Source: Opitutia bacterium Tous-C4FEB (GTDB lineage: Bacteria > Verrucomicrobiota > Verrucomicrobiia > Opitutales > Opitutaceae). Taken from it: a DNA stretch of 64,000 nt. Position 1 is the first letter of the stretch. Each line of letters starts with the position of its first letter. Location: the NCBI GenBank assembly GCA_002304445.1, contig NEVA01000005.1, forward strand, positions 62,001 to 126,000, given 5' to 3'. The position numbers were made by a program, and so were the translations under genes. Below the pieces are notes generated by a model. The model searched no databases, was not told the origin of the DNA, and saw only the letters and a list, made by a program, of their open reading frames with translations. Positions 9,024 to 17,164 of this stretch are shown here, piece after piece.

Positions 9024-9674
9024 ATGATCTCCGCCGAGATTCTCCCCGGCCTGCACCTAGATTCCCGTCGTGCCCTCTGGCTAAGCGGCCCGCGCCTGCT
9101 CGTGGTCGCAGACCTCCACTGGGGTTACGCCGCGAGCCACCGCGCCCGCGGCAATCTCCTCCCCCCGTGGGGCGATGCCGAACTCTCCGCCACGCTCTCC
9201 GCCCTCATCGCCGATTACCGCCCCGCCCAATTTCTCTGGCTCGGAGATGCCCTCCACACGCTCACCGGCCGCGCCCCCGCCGAAGCCTTTCTCGCCGCCA
9301 GTCCCATCCCGATCACCCTCATCGCCGGGAACCACGACGCCCGCTGGCCCGAATCGACCGCGCGCTCGCTCCACCTCGCGCCGTTCTTTTTCCACCACGG
9401 CGATACCGCACCGGCGCTCCCACCCGATGCACTGGAAATCATCGGCCACCACCATCCCGCCTACCTGCACAGCGACGGCGCCGGCACCCGCCTCAAACTC
9501 CCCGCGCTCGTCGCCGGCCCTCGCCGCCTCATTTTACCCGCCTTCTCCCCTTGGGCCGCCGGCACCCCGTGGAACGACCGCCTCCTCCCCCACGAAACGC
9601 TCTGGGCCGCCACGCCCAAACGCGTCTTCGCGCTCCTGCCGACTCGTTCCCTGTCTTCCCGCCCATCCGCCTGA
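9024..9674 (+). CDS. pdeM: Ligase-associated metallophosphoesterase PdeM (MPE)
   Basis: A 216-residue calcineurin-like phosphoesterase. The metal-binding motifs appear in order: DLHWG (30-34), GDALH (74-78), GNHD (102-105) and GHHHP (141-145). Size and motifs fit the DNA endonuclease/phosphodiesterase of the Lhr-ligase-exonuclease cluster. The usual DLHLG and GDLFH spellings vary slightly here, but every metal ligand is kept. The C-terminal tail after about residue 195 is Ser/Pro/Arg-rich. It follows lhr closely in the same direction. Confidence 0.9.
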   Translation: MISAEILPGLHLDSRRALWLSGPRLLVVADLHWGYAASHRARGNLLPPWGDAELSATLSALIADYRPAQFLWLGDALHTLTGRAPAEAFLAASPIPITLIAGNHDARWPESTARSLHLAPFFFHHGDTAPALPPDALEIIGHHHPAYLHSDGAGTRLKLPALVAGPRRLILPAFSPWAAGTPWNDRLLPHETLWAATPKRVFALLPTRSLSSRPSA

Positions 9675-9760
9675 CTTCGCCCATCGGCCTTCCGCCGGAT
9701 CCTGTTCGTCGCCCTTTCTCCTTCCTCTGAGCCTGCCACGCCCTTTGCGTGGGAGCCTTC

Positions 9761-10744
9761 ATGGCTTGGGAAATCAAAACACACCACGGCATCCACCTGC
9801 CCCAAATCGGCTGGTCGCTCGACGCTACCCGCCGCGCTGGGCGCAGTTTCGTTTCCCACGCCCACTCCGATCACATGGCGCGCCACGCCGAGGTCCTCTG
9901 CACCCGCGCCACGGCCCGCCTCATGCGCGCCCGTCTTCCGTCGAAGCAGCGCACCGAGCATATCCTCCCCTTCGGCCACACCGAGCAACTCACCGCCGAC
10001 TGCACCGTCACGCTCCACCCCGCCGGCCACATCTACGGTTCCGCCCAAATCCTCCTCGATCACGCCGAGCACGGCACGCTCCTCTACACCGGCGATTTCA
10101 AACTCCTGCCCAGCCACGCCGCTGAAACCTGCGCCACCCCGCGCGCCGACACGCTCATCATGGAAACGACGTTCGGCCTCCCGCGCTACGTCTTCCCGCC
10201 GGCCACCGAAATCGTCGCCAACCTCATCGGGTTCTGCCGCGACACTCTCGCTGCCGGCGCCACGCCCGTCCTGCTCTGCTACAGCCTCGGCAAGAGCCAG
10301 GAAGTCCTCCGCGCCCTCGCTGCCTCCGGCCTGCCGATCATGCTCCAGTCCGAGACGCATCGCCTCACCCGTATCTGCGCGCAACTCGGCCTCGATTTCC
10401 CGCCGCACGCCGAGTTCGACCCCGCCACCCACGCCGGCCACGTCGTCATCTGCCCGCCCCATTCGCCCGGTCTTCTCAAGCGCATCCCCGCAGCCCGCAC
10501 CGCGGCCGTCACCGGCTGGGCCCTCGACCACCGCTCCTTCCACGGCTCGCACCACGCCGCCAGTTTCCCCCTTTCCGACCACGCCGATTTCCCGTCACTC
10601 CTTCGCTTCGTCGAGCTTGTTCAACCCAAGCGCGTCCTCACGCTTCACGGCTTCGCCAAAGAATTTGCCGCGACACTCCGCGAACGCGGGATTGCCGGGA
10701 CGCCCATCGGCGAGCCGTTACAGTGCGAACTTTCCTTGGGCTGA
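9761..10744 (+). CDS. Second ligase-associated MBL-fold exonuclease (stand-alone)
   Basis: A 327-residue metallo-beta-lactamase-fold nuclease, closely similar along its length to the N-terminal third of the protein encoded at 3593-6304. Matches include HAHSDH (33-38), HPAGHIYGSAQ, YTGDFKLLP and LCYSLGKSQEVL. All metal-ligand positions are intact. The ATG at 9761 is preferred over the in-frame GTG at 9749, because MAWEIKTHHGIHLPQIGW then lines up with the fused copy's MSWDVQFLSGSLYLPQIDW. The two copies differ at many residues, so this is an old duplication, not an assembly artefact. It is 86 bases after pdeM. Confidence 0.9.
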   Translation: MAWEIKTHHGIHLPQIGWSLDATRRAGRSFVSHAHSDHMARHAEVLCTRATARLMRARLPSKQRTEHILPFGHTEQLTADCTVTLHPAGHIYGSAQILLDHAEHGTLLYTGDFKLLPSHAAETCATPRADTLIMETTFGLPRYVFPPATEIVANLIGFCRDTLAAGATPVLLCYSLGKSQEVLRALAASGLPIMLQSETHRLTRICAQLGLDFPPHAEFDPATHAGHVVICPPHSPGLLKRIPAARTAAVTGWALDHRSFHGSHHAASFPLSDHADFPSLLRFVELVQPKRVLTLHGFAKEFAATLRERGIAGTPIGEPLQCELSLG

Positions 10745-10763
10745 CCGGTCTCTTACCGCCTCT

Positions 10764-11540
10764 ATGATCCGTCCTTGGCCCGCCGCAGTTCTCGCCGCCC
10801 TCAACTTGATTTCATCCACCACCGCCCAACCCGCCCTGCTCCCCGGCGAGGCACTCACCTATCGCGTGAGCTGGGGCATTTTTTTCGCGGCCGGCGAAAT
10901 CCGGATCTTCGCCGAGCCGGCCCCGGCCGCCATCCCTTCCGACCGCATCCTCAACGTTACGACCACCGCCACCCGCGGCTTCGCCCGCGCGCTCTACGCC
11001 TTCGACGCCCGCGCCGAGGCCCTCGTCGAGGCCCCGACCGGCCGACTCATTTCCCACGTCGAAACGACCACGACCAAGGAAAAACAAACGCGGCACGTCA
11101 CCACGCTCGACTACGCCAAACGTCTTGCGCGCTACCGCGACGAGATCGAACCCGGACGAAACCTCGATGTGCCGCTCCCGCCCGGAGATCCGCTCGACCT
11201 CATCATGAGCCTCATCACCACCCGCCAATGGGATCTCAAGCCCGGCGAAAAGCGCGATGCACTCGTGCTCTTTGATCAAGATCCCTACGAGCTCACCATC
11301 CACGCGGTCCGCTACGAGGAGATCACGACCCGCCTCGGCACTTTCCAAACCCTCGTCCTCGAGCCGCGCATGGAAAAAACCCCGCCCAAAGGGATGTTCA
11401 AACGCGGGTCCGCCGTCCGCGTCTGGATCGCGCAAAACGACCCGCGCCGCCTCCCGGTGAAATTCGAAGTCGAACTCAAATTCGGCTCCGGCGTCGCAAC
11501 CTTGGTCGGCTACCAACCACCCGCTTCGCCCAAATTGTAA
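10764..11540 (+). CDS. Secreted DUF3108-family protein
   Basis: A 258-residue protein with a signal peptide (MIRPWPAAVLAALNLISS, cleavage likely after TTAQ). Mature-part motifs include GEALTYRVSWGIFFAAGEI, SHVETTTTKEKQTRH, LDLIMSLITTRQW, TFQTLVLEPRM and VWIAQNDPRRLPVKFEV. These fit the DUF3108 family of periplasmic beta-rich proteins of unknown function. The ATG at 10764 is chosen because the signal peptide begins there; the upstream open frame is shadow of the preceding exonuclease gene. Confidence 0.8.
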   Translation: MIRPWPAAVLAALNLISSTTAQPALLPGEALTYRVSWGIFFAAGEIRIFAEPAPAAIPSDRILNVTTTATRGFARALYAFDARAEALVEAPTGRLISHVETTTTKEKQTRHVTTLDYAKRLARYRDEIEPGRNLDVPLPPGDPLDLIMSLITTRQWDLKPGEKRDALVLFDQDPYELTIHAVRYEEITTRLGTFQTLVLEPRMEKTPPKGMFKRGSAVRVWIAQNDPRRLPVKFEVELKFGSGVATLVGYQPPASPKL

Positions 11541-11548
11541 TGCCCCAA

Positions 11549-11620
11549 GGAACCCACGGACTACACGGAAAGAAAACCATTCCGCTCTCCCTCTTCCTTT
11601 CCGTGTAGTCCGTGGGTTCC
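11549..11620. repeat. Perfect 24-bp inverted repeat with 24-base spacer
   Basis: The left arm (11549-11572, beginning GGAACCCACGGACTACACGG) is the exact reverse complement of the right arm (11597-11620, ending GTCCGTGGGTTCC). The right arm contains CCGTGTAGT / CCGTGGGTT / CCGTGG units, which recall the GTGTCC repeats elsewhere in the window. It lies between the DUF3108 gene (stop 11540) and the glycosyltransferase gene (start 11707). There is no T-tract after either arm, so it is unlikely to be a standard terminator. Confidence 0.75.
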
Positions 11621-11706
11621 GTGGGCGCTCCGCCGGTGCCTTCTCCGTCTCTTCCTTTCGTGCATCTCGTGTTTTTCGTTGTGACCACCTCCTCTCCGAT
11701 CGCCCC

Positions 11707-12681
11707 ATGCGCCGCATACTAATTCTCCGCGGCGGCGCCCTCGGCGATTTCATCGTCACACTCCCGGCTCTCGCCGCCCTTCGCTCCGCCTACCCCTCCG
11801 CCCGCATCGAACTCGCCGGCAACGCCCTGGCCGCCACCGTCGCTGTTTCCCGTGGACTGCTCGACGCCGCCCATTCCCAGCACGAATCCCGCTGGACCGC
11901 ACTCTACGTCTCCGCTCCGCTCCCGCCCGCCTTCGCCACGTGGCTCACGTCGTTCGACCTCATCCTCAACTTCTGGCCCGACCCCGACGCTACTCTCGCC
12001 CGTCATTTCCAAAATCTTTCTGCCCCCATTTTTCTGACCGCCTCCGCGCACCCCACCCGCGCCCCCGTCGCCGCCCACTACTGCGAACCTCTCGGCACCC
12101 TCGGCCTCCCAATAACCAATTTCTTCTATCCGTTACTCGCCCGCGCCAACGCCCGCCCACCGAGGGAATCCGATCTCTCAGCGCTCAACTCTCGACGCTT
12201 AGCTTCCCCCACTATCGCTCTCCACCCCGGCAGCGGCTCCGCGAAAAAAAACTGGCCACTTCCCCGCTGGATCGAACTCGCCGCGTGGCTTCACACCACC
12301 CACGCCGCCGACCTGCTGATCATCACCGGCGAAGCCGAACCGCCTGCCACCCGCGCCGCCTTCTCGGCCTTCGGCACGTCAGCCCACAAACTTCCGCTCG
12401 AAGACCTGATCACTCGCCTCACCCGTTGCCGTTTTTTCATCGGCCACGACTCCGGCATCGCCCATCTCGCCGCCGCCTGCGGCGTCCCGAGTCTCCTTCT
12501 TTTCGGCCCCACCGATCCCGCTATCTGGGCTCCGCCCGCACCGCACGTTACCGTCCTCCAACGCGCCCCATCCCTCGACCTCCTCGGCCTCGCCGACGTC
12601 CAAGCCGCCCTCCTCCCTACACTCCAAGGTCCGGGTTTCGACTCGCGCTTTCGCTTTGATTATCCCGGCCACCCCCTTTGA
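11707..12681 (+). CDS. Glycosyltransferase family 9 (heptosyltransferase-like)
   Basis: A 324-residue protein starting MRRILILRGGALGDFIVTLPAL, the classic N-terminus of ADP-heptose:LPS heptosyltransferases (GT9). The C-terminal donor-binding half has ALHPGSGSAKKNWPLPRW, the FIGHDSGIAHLAAACGVPSL motif and LFGPTDPAIWAPP. It probably adds a sugar to lipopolysaccharide core or another cell-surface glycan at the cytoplasmic face of the inner membrane. The stop overlaps the start of the MFS gene (TTGA). Confidence 0.88.
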   Translation: MRRILILRGGALGDFIVTLPALAALRSAYPSARIELAGNALAATVAVSRGLLDAAHSQHESRWTALYVSAPLPPAFATWLTSFDLILNFWPDPDATLARHFQNLSAPIFLTASAHPTRAPVAAHYCEPLGTLGLPITNFFYPLLARANARPPRESDLSALNSRRLASPTIALHPGSGSAKKNWPLPRWIELAAWLHTTHAADLLIITGEAEPPATRAAFSAFGTSAHKLPLEDLITRLTRCRFFIGHDSGIAHLAAACGVPSLLLFGPTDPAIWAPPAPHVTVLQRAPSLDLLGLADVQAALLPTLQGPGFDSRFRFDYPGHPL

Positions 12682-14102
12682 TTGCGCGCCAATCCAACGT
12701 GAACGCAACCACCGCGCGCACCGCCGCCGCCCAACGTAAAGCCGACCTCGCCCGCAGCTTCCGCCTGTGCACGGCCGACGGCCTCGTGGCCATGCCGCTG
12801 GTCACGATGTCGCTCCCGGTAAACGTTTTCATCACCGCCCTCGTCACCAAAGCCTACGTTCTGCCCAAGACCGAAATCGGCGTCCTCACCGCGATGCCGT
12901 TCGTCGCAAACTTTCTTCAAATCTTCGCCGCGCCATTCATCGCCCGCTGGCGTCCGCCCAAAACCGTCACCGTCGTCGCCGCGAGCATTCATCTCGCCCT
13001 CTGGGTCGTGCTCGGCGCGCTCCTGCCGCTCATCCCGCGCGAGAATCCCGTCGCCGCCGCATATTGGCTCATTCTGTGGTTTTTCGTCTCCAGCTGCTTC
13101 GCCGCCATCGCCGGCGTTTCGTGGAACTCCTGGATTCAAGAGTGGGTCCCCGCCCGTCTGAGGGGAAAATACTTCGCCCGCCGTAACGCCTACCTGCAAT
13201 TCTCCACCCTCACATTTCTCTTCGCCGCCGGCTGGGCCCTCGCCCACTGGAACTACGCGATCCCGGCCTTCCAAGCAGTGATCGGCGTCGCCTGCCTCAT
13301 CCGCATCTACTCGCTTTACTGGCAATGGATCTCGCCCACCCAGCCGCTGCCCCAGGCGCAGGCTCCCACCATTTCGTTCGGCGCCCAAGTCGATGTCTTG
13401 TCCCGTTCGCGCTCGTTCCTGCTGTTTGTGCTCTTCGGCTCCGTGTGGTCGTTCGCCGCCAACTGCTTCGGCCCGTTCTACCACGTCTTCATGTTTGAGC
13501 AGCTCAACTTCTCCGCCTTCGACGTCGGCATCCTCTCGACGTTGACCGCACTCGGCGGCGCGCTCGCGTTGCCCGCGTGGGGCCGGCTCTTGGACCGTTT
13601 TGGCAACAAGCCCGTCATGACCTTCGCCCTCATCGTCTGGCAGCTGCAAAATTTCCTCTGGTGTTTCATCACCCCGGATAATCGCAGCCTGCTTTACGGC
13701 ATGTGGGTTTTTGGCGGCCTAACCAGCGCCTGCTTCATCCTCGGCCAGTTCACCCTTCTGCTCCGCCTGCTGCCGGTCGAAGCCAAGAATCTCGCGATCG
13801 GTTTCAACCTCGCCGTCACCTCGCTCGTCGCCGCGATCGCGCCCATCATCGGCGGCGCCGTTCTGCAATGGGCCCTCCCCCGCTGGCAAAACGACCTCGC
13901 CGTTTACCACGTCTGCTTTTTGCTTCAGCCCCTGCTCTCGCTCGTCGCGGCCGGCATCTTGCTTCGCGTCCATGAACCCGCCGCCGGCTCACTCACCATG
14001 GTCTTCGGCGCGATGCGCAACATCCGCACCCTCGGCGGCGTCCTTGGCCTCGATTTCCTCATCAACTACGTTTTCTACCGCGCTCCGTCCAAACGCCCGT
14101 GA
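12678..14102 (+). CDS. Major facilitator superfamily transporter
   Basis: A 474-residue membrane protein with about twelve hydrophobic helices. The first half has GLVAMPLVTMSLPVNVFITAL and RGKYFARRNAYLQ in the loop after TM4. The second half has FLLFVLFGSVWSFAANCFGPF, LTALGGALALPAWGRLLDRFGNKP and IAPIIGGAVLQWA. The TTG at 12678 overlaps the upstream stop as TTGA, implying translational coupling. An in-frame GTG at 12699 is an alternative, and no ATG occurs before the first helix. The substrate is unknown. The gene overlaps its successor by GTGA, so the glycosyltransferase, the transporter and the kinase are a tight operon. Confidence 0.85.
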   Translation: MIARQSNVNATTARTAAAQRKADLARSFRLCTADGLVAMPLVTMSLPVNVFITALVTKAYVLPKTEIGVLTAMPFVANFLQIFAAPFIARWRPPKTVTVVAASIHLALWVVLGALLPLIPRENPVAAAYWLILWFFVSSCFAAIAGVSWNSWIQEWVPARLRGKYFARRNAYLQFSTLTFLFAAGWALAHWNYAIPAFQAVIGVACLIRIYSLYWQWISPTQPLPQAQAPTISFGAQVDVLSRSRSFLLFVLFGSVWSFAANCFGPFYHVFMFEQLNFSAFDVGILSTLTALGGALALPAWGRLLDRFGNKPVMTFALIVWQLQNFLWCFITPDNRSLLYGMWVFGGLTSACFILGQFTLLLRLLPVEAKNLAIGFNLAVTSLVAAIAPIIGGAVLQWALPRWQNDLAVYHVCFLLQPLLSLVAAGILLRVHEPAAGSLTMVFGAMRNIRTLGGVLGLDFLINYVFYRAPSKRP

Positions 14103-15007
14103 CCTCCGCAGCTCCTCACATTTTCACGCTTACGGGTAACCTGCTCGCCGAGCGCACCCTCACCTTCGAATCGTGGGCCCCCGGACGCACCCAACGCGCC
14201 ACCGCCGAATCCTTCCAAGTTGGGGGCAAGGGCATCAACGTGGCGAAAATGCTCGCACGGCTCGGCGCGCCGCACACCGCGCTCTGTTTCACGGGTGGCG
14301 CTGCCGGCGACGAGTGTTTCGCCGCGCTTCATGCCTCGGGCCGGCCGTTTCAAAATTTTCCTTCCACCGCGCCCACCCGCACCGGTACGGTCATCCGCAC
14401 CCCCGGTCAGCCCGAGACGACTTTTCTCGCCCCCGATGCCGCGCCCGATGCCCTCGCGCTCTTCGCCTGCGCCGCCTTTCTTGACGCGCAACCCGACGGA
14501 CAAGTCCTCGCGCTTTGCGGCAGTTTTCCCGGTTGGTCCTCGTCTGCCTACGAGCCGCTCCGTGCCGCCTTGGATCGTTGGCTCACCCGCGGCATCCTCG
14601 TCGCCGATACTTACGGACCGCCGCTCGCTTGGGCGGTCTCGCGGCCCGTCGCTTTGATCAAGATCAACGCCGACGAACTCCGCACCTTCGCCCCCGATCT
14701 CGCCCACCTCCCAACCCACGCCACCGCCCGGCGCTGGATCGTGACCGACGGTCCCCGCCCAATCCAGATCCGCGACGATACCGGCTCCCTCTCCACCGCC
14801 ACACCGCCGCCCATCGACGAAGTCTCCGCTACCGGCTCCGGCGATGTCTTTTTTGCCTGCGTGCTCCAGGCGTGGTTTCACCTCGGTCGCGACCTCGCCG
14901 CCGCTGTCCAGTTTGCCCTGCCGTTCGCCGCCGCCAACGCCGCTCACCCCGGTGTGGCCGACTTTCCGCTGCCTGATGCGGGCTCTTCCGGCAATTTCAC
15001 CAAATAA
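14099..15007 (+). CDS. PfkB-family sugar kinase (1-phosphofructokinase-like)
   Basis: A 302-residue ribokinase/PfkB-fold kinase. The N-terminal signature is [15 protein letters not shown], as in FruK/LacC. The C-terminal signature is [13 protein letters not shown], in which GSGD replaces the usual GAGD; the catalytic aspartate is kept. The start is GTG at 14099, overlapping the transporter stop by four bases (GTGA). It likely phosphorylates a sugar phosphate such as fructose 1-phosphate or tagatose 6-phosphate, and the exact substrate is uncertain. Confidence 0.85.
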   Translation: MTSAAPHIFTLTGNLLAERTLTFESWAPGRTQRATAESFQVGGKGINVAKMLARLGAPHTALCFTGGAAGDECFAALHASGRPFQNFPSTAPTRTGTVIRTPGQPETTFLAPDAAPDALALFACAAFLDAQPDGQVLALCGSFPGWSSSAYEPLRAALDRWLTRGILVADTYGPPLAWAVSRPVALIKINADELRTFAPDLAHLPTHATARRWIVTDGPRPIQIRDDTGSLSTATPPPIDEVSATGSGDVFFACVLQAWFHLGRDLAAAVQFALPFAAANAAHPGVADFPLPDAGSSGNFTK

Positions 15008-15027
15008 AGCCTTGCTTTCACTGCGCC

Positions 15028-15050
15028 AAAACCGCTTTTTCACCGGTTTT
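15028..15050 (+). promoter_or_regulatory. Short hairpin between the PfkB-type kinase gene and rplU
   Basis: AAAACCG (15028-15034) can pair with CGGTTTT (15044-15050), and ATTT follows. It ends four bases before the rplU ATG. It could be a weak terminator for the upstream operon or a structured ribosomal-protein leader; sequence alone does not decide. Confidence 0.4.
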
Positions 15051-15054
15051 ATTT

Positions 15055-15369
15055 ATGAAAGCCACCATCAAGACCCAAGGCCAGCAGTTCACTGTCACCG
15101 AGGGCGACGTCCTTTTCGTCAACCGTTACCCGAACACCGAGGCCGGACAGGTCATCGAGATCAAAGAAGTCCTCGCCGCCGGTGAAGGCGCTGACTACAA
15201 GGTCGGACGTCCCACCCTCGCCGGAGCCATTGTTTCGGCTAAGATCCTTGAGAATAAACGCGGCGACAAGGTCATCGTCTTCAAGAAAAAGAAACGCAAA
15301 GGTTACGAGAAGAAGCGCGGCCACCGCCAAGAGCTCTCCGTGATCAAGATCCAGTCCATCACCGTTTAA
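15055..15369 (+). CDS. rplU: 50S ribosomal protein L21
   Basis: A 104-residue protein of full L21 length. It has YAIIKTGGKQ-type N-terminal equivalents ([18 protein letters not shown]), [15 protein letters not shown], and the typical basic C-terminus [16 protein letters not shown]. It binds 23S rRNA in the large subunit. It is followed 15 bases later by rpmA, the conserved bacterial order. Confidence 0.97.
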   Translation: MKATIKTQGQQFTVTEGDVLFVNRYPNTEAGQVIEIKEVLAAGEGADYKVGRPTLAGAIVSAKILENKRGDKVIVFKKKKRKGYEKKRGHRQELSVIKIQSITV

Positions 15370-15384
15370 AGGAAACCACCCACC

Positions 15385-15636
15385 ATGGCGCATAAAACAG
15401 GTCAAAGCTCCACGTCCAACGGCCGCTCCAGCAAATCAAAGCGGCTCGGGATCAAACTTTTCGGCGGCGAAGTCGTTCGCGCCGGCGGCATCATCGTCCG
15501 CCAACGCGGCTCCAAGACCCACGCTGGCAAGAATGTCGGCATCGGTCGTGACTGGACCCTCTTCGCGCTGAAGGACGGCGTCGTGAAATACGACAAGCCC
15601 CACCGCAGCGTTGGTGTCGTCGAGCACGCTTCTTGA
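15385..15636 (+). CDS. rpmA: 50S ribosomal protein L27
   Basis: An 83-residue L27: [24 protein letters not shown] matches the conserved N-terminus that reaches the peptidyl-transferase centre, and [23 protein letters not shown] matches the body. A clear ribosome binding site AAAGGA lies at 15368-15373, eleven bases before the ATG; such sites are rare in this window. There is no N-terminal extension requiring Prp-type processing. A strong terminator follows. Confidence 0.97.
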   Translation: MAHKTGQSSTSNGRSSKSKRLGIKLFGGEVVRAGGIIVRQRGSKTHAGKNVGIGRDWTLFALKDGVVKYDKPHRSVGVVEHAS

Positions 15637-15660
15637 GCGGGCCTAACGATTTACCTTCAC

Positions 15661-15690
15661 AACGCAGCCCGAAACGGCTGCGTTTTTTAT
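15661..15690 (+). terminator. Rho-independent terminator of rplU-rpmA
   Basis: The stem AACGCAGCC (15661-15669) pairs with GGCTGCGTT (15676-15684) around CGAAAC, directly followed by further Ts. It lies 24 bases after the rpmA stop. Confidence 0.9.
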
Positions 15691-15697
15691 TGTCCCC

Positions 15698-16039
15698 ATG
15701 GCGCCGCCCGATCGCCTGACCGAACTTCGCCGCCAACGGGCCCTGCTCCAGCAGCACACCAGTTGGCTCGATCGGGAAATCTCCCGAGCCTCGCTCAACG
15801 CTACCCTGGAGGGTTCACCCGCAGTCGCTCCGCCCACTCCTGACCCCAGCGTCACGCTGCGGGCCGCCGAGCCGCTCATCACTGCCGATCCCGACGCAAT
15901 TCTGAGCCAATATCGCAGCGATGAAGGCCGTCTGAAAACCGATGTGCGCAAAGGCTGCCTGCTTTACAGCCTCGGCGCGTTTTCCCTCTTGGGCCTCAGC
16001 CTGCTCATCGTCTACCACCTCCTCACCGGATCAAAGTAG
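15698..16039 (+). CDS. Hypothetical protein with coiled coil and one membrane helix
   Basis: A 113-residue protein. Residues 5-35 (LTELRRQRALLQQHTSWLDREI) have heptad-like spacing suggesting a short coiled coil. A Pro/Ala linker follows, and a single hydrophobic helix lies near residues 90-110 (LYSLGAFSLLGLSLLIVYHLL). The open frame starts eight bases after the rpmA terminator. Not recognised as a known family. It is convergent with pheA. Confidence 0.6.
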   Translation: MAPPDRLTELRRQRALLQQHTSWLDREISRASLNATLEGSPAVAPPTPDPSVTLRAAEPLITADPDAILSQYRSDEGRLKTDVRKGCLLYSLGAFSLLGLSLLIVYHLLTGSK

Positions 16040-16083
16040 CGATGCGCGCGCCGGACGCGTCGCCGCCAAATCCGCGCCACCTC

Positions 16084-17163
16084 TCAATTCGCCGCCGGAT
16101 AACTCCCGAGCCACTTCACCAGCGGACACGTCGCGCGTAGTTCCGCCAGCGCCGCCTTCATCGCCACGTCTTCGTAGTGACCGCTCACATCGAGGAAGAA
16201 ACAGTAGTCCCACGGGCGCTTCTTGCTCGGCCGCGATTCGATCTTGGAAAGATTCACCCCGCGCTCGGCCAGCGGCATCAACATCTTCAAAAGCGCACCG
16301 GAGTGCGACGCCGCCTCATCGCCGAGCGACACCAGCAGGCTCGTCACATCCTTACCGTTGCCCACCGCCCCCGCCGCCTTGCGGCCGAGCACGAAAAACC
16401 GGGTGGTGTTGTCGGCCTTGTCTTGGATATTTTTCGCCTGCACCGGCACGCCGTAGTGCCCCGCCGCCAGTTCGCCCGCGACCGCCGCCGCCGTGGGCTC
16501 GCCTTTGGCGATCTGCACTGCGCGCGACGTGCTGGAAGCATCGACCAGCTGTGCATGCGGCAGATGCCGGTTCAGCCACAGCCGGCACTGCGCCAGCGCC
16601 TGATCCTTCGAATAAACGTGCGTGATCTTGTCCAGCGGCGACTGCGACACCAGCGCATGCGTGATCTCCAGATAAATCTGACCGACAATCTTCAGGTCGC
16701 TCTCGACAAAACTATCCAGGGTTTCGCGCACGCTGCCTTCGGTAGAATTCTCGATCGGGATGACCGCGTGGTCCGCCTCACCCTTCTCCACCGCGGTGAA
16801 GATATCCGCAATGGTCGCCATCGCGTGATAGTCCACGCTTGCACCAAATTTCTTCATCGCCGCCGCGTGGGTGTTGCTCGCCTCGGGCCCGAGGTAGGCG
16901 ATCATCAACGGCTTTTCGAGCGCGATTGCCGCCGACATGATCTCGCGGTAAATTGCCCGCAGCGCGTCGCTCTTGATCGGCCCTTGATTTTGCCCGGAGA
17001 CCTTGCGGAAAACCGCATCTTCTCGCTCCGGCACGTAGATTTCCCCACCCGTGCTGCGTTTGATTTTTCCAATCTCAGCTGCGAGTGCCAGCCGTTGGTT
17101 GATCAACTCGACCAATTGACGGTCGAGCACATCGATCTTTTCGCGAATCGGGCCGAGTTCCAT
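16084..17163 (-). CDS. pheA: Bifunctional chorismate mutase / prephenate dehydratase
   Basis: A 359-residue P-protein. An AroQ-type chorismate mutase domain occupies residues 1 to about 85 (MELGPIREKIDVLDRQLVELINQR). Prephenate dehydratase follows, from about 88 to 275 (IAYLGPEASNTHAA, IPIENSTEGSVRETLD, NTTRFFVLGR). A C-terminal ACT domain has the phenylalanine-binding ESRP motif and DYCFFLDV. It makes phenylpyruvate from chorismate, with feedback by phenylalanine expected from the ACT domain. The ATG at 17163 is chosen because it begins the mutase domain and sits one base after the scpB stop. Confidence 0.96.
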   Translation of the reverse strand: MELGPIREKIDVLDRQLVELINQRLALAAEIGKIKRSTGGEIYVPEREDAVFRKVSGQNQGPIKSDALRAIYREIMSAAIALEKPLMIAYLGPEASNTHAAAMKKFGASVDYHAMATIADIFTAVEKGEADHAVIPIENSTEGSVRETLDSFVESDLKIVGQIYLEITHALVSQSPLDKITHVYSKDQALAQCRLWLNRHLPHAQLVDASSTSRAVQIAKGEPTAAAVAGELAAGHYGVPVQAKNIQDKADNTTRFFVLGRKAAGAVGNGKDVTSLLVSLGDEAASHSGALLKMLMPLAERGVNLSKIESRPSKKRPWDYCFFLDVSGHYEDVAMKAALAELRATCPLVKWLGSYPAAN

Positions 17164-17164
17164 A

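Noticed and set aside
6135-9056. A 973-residue open frame on the minus strand opposite lhr and pdeM.
   Set aside because: It is Gly/Glu/Ala-rich antisense shadow of GC-rich codons. The plus-strand lhr and pdeM have full family motifs and this frame has none.
9749-10744. Second exonuclease as a duplicated assembly segment of 3593-4600.
   Set aside because: The sequences are only moderately similar, with many amino-acid and base differences, and the flanks differ.
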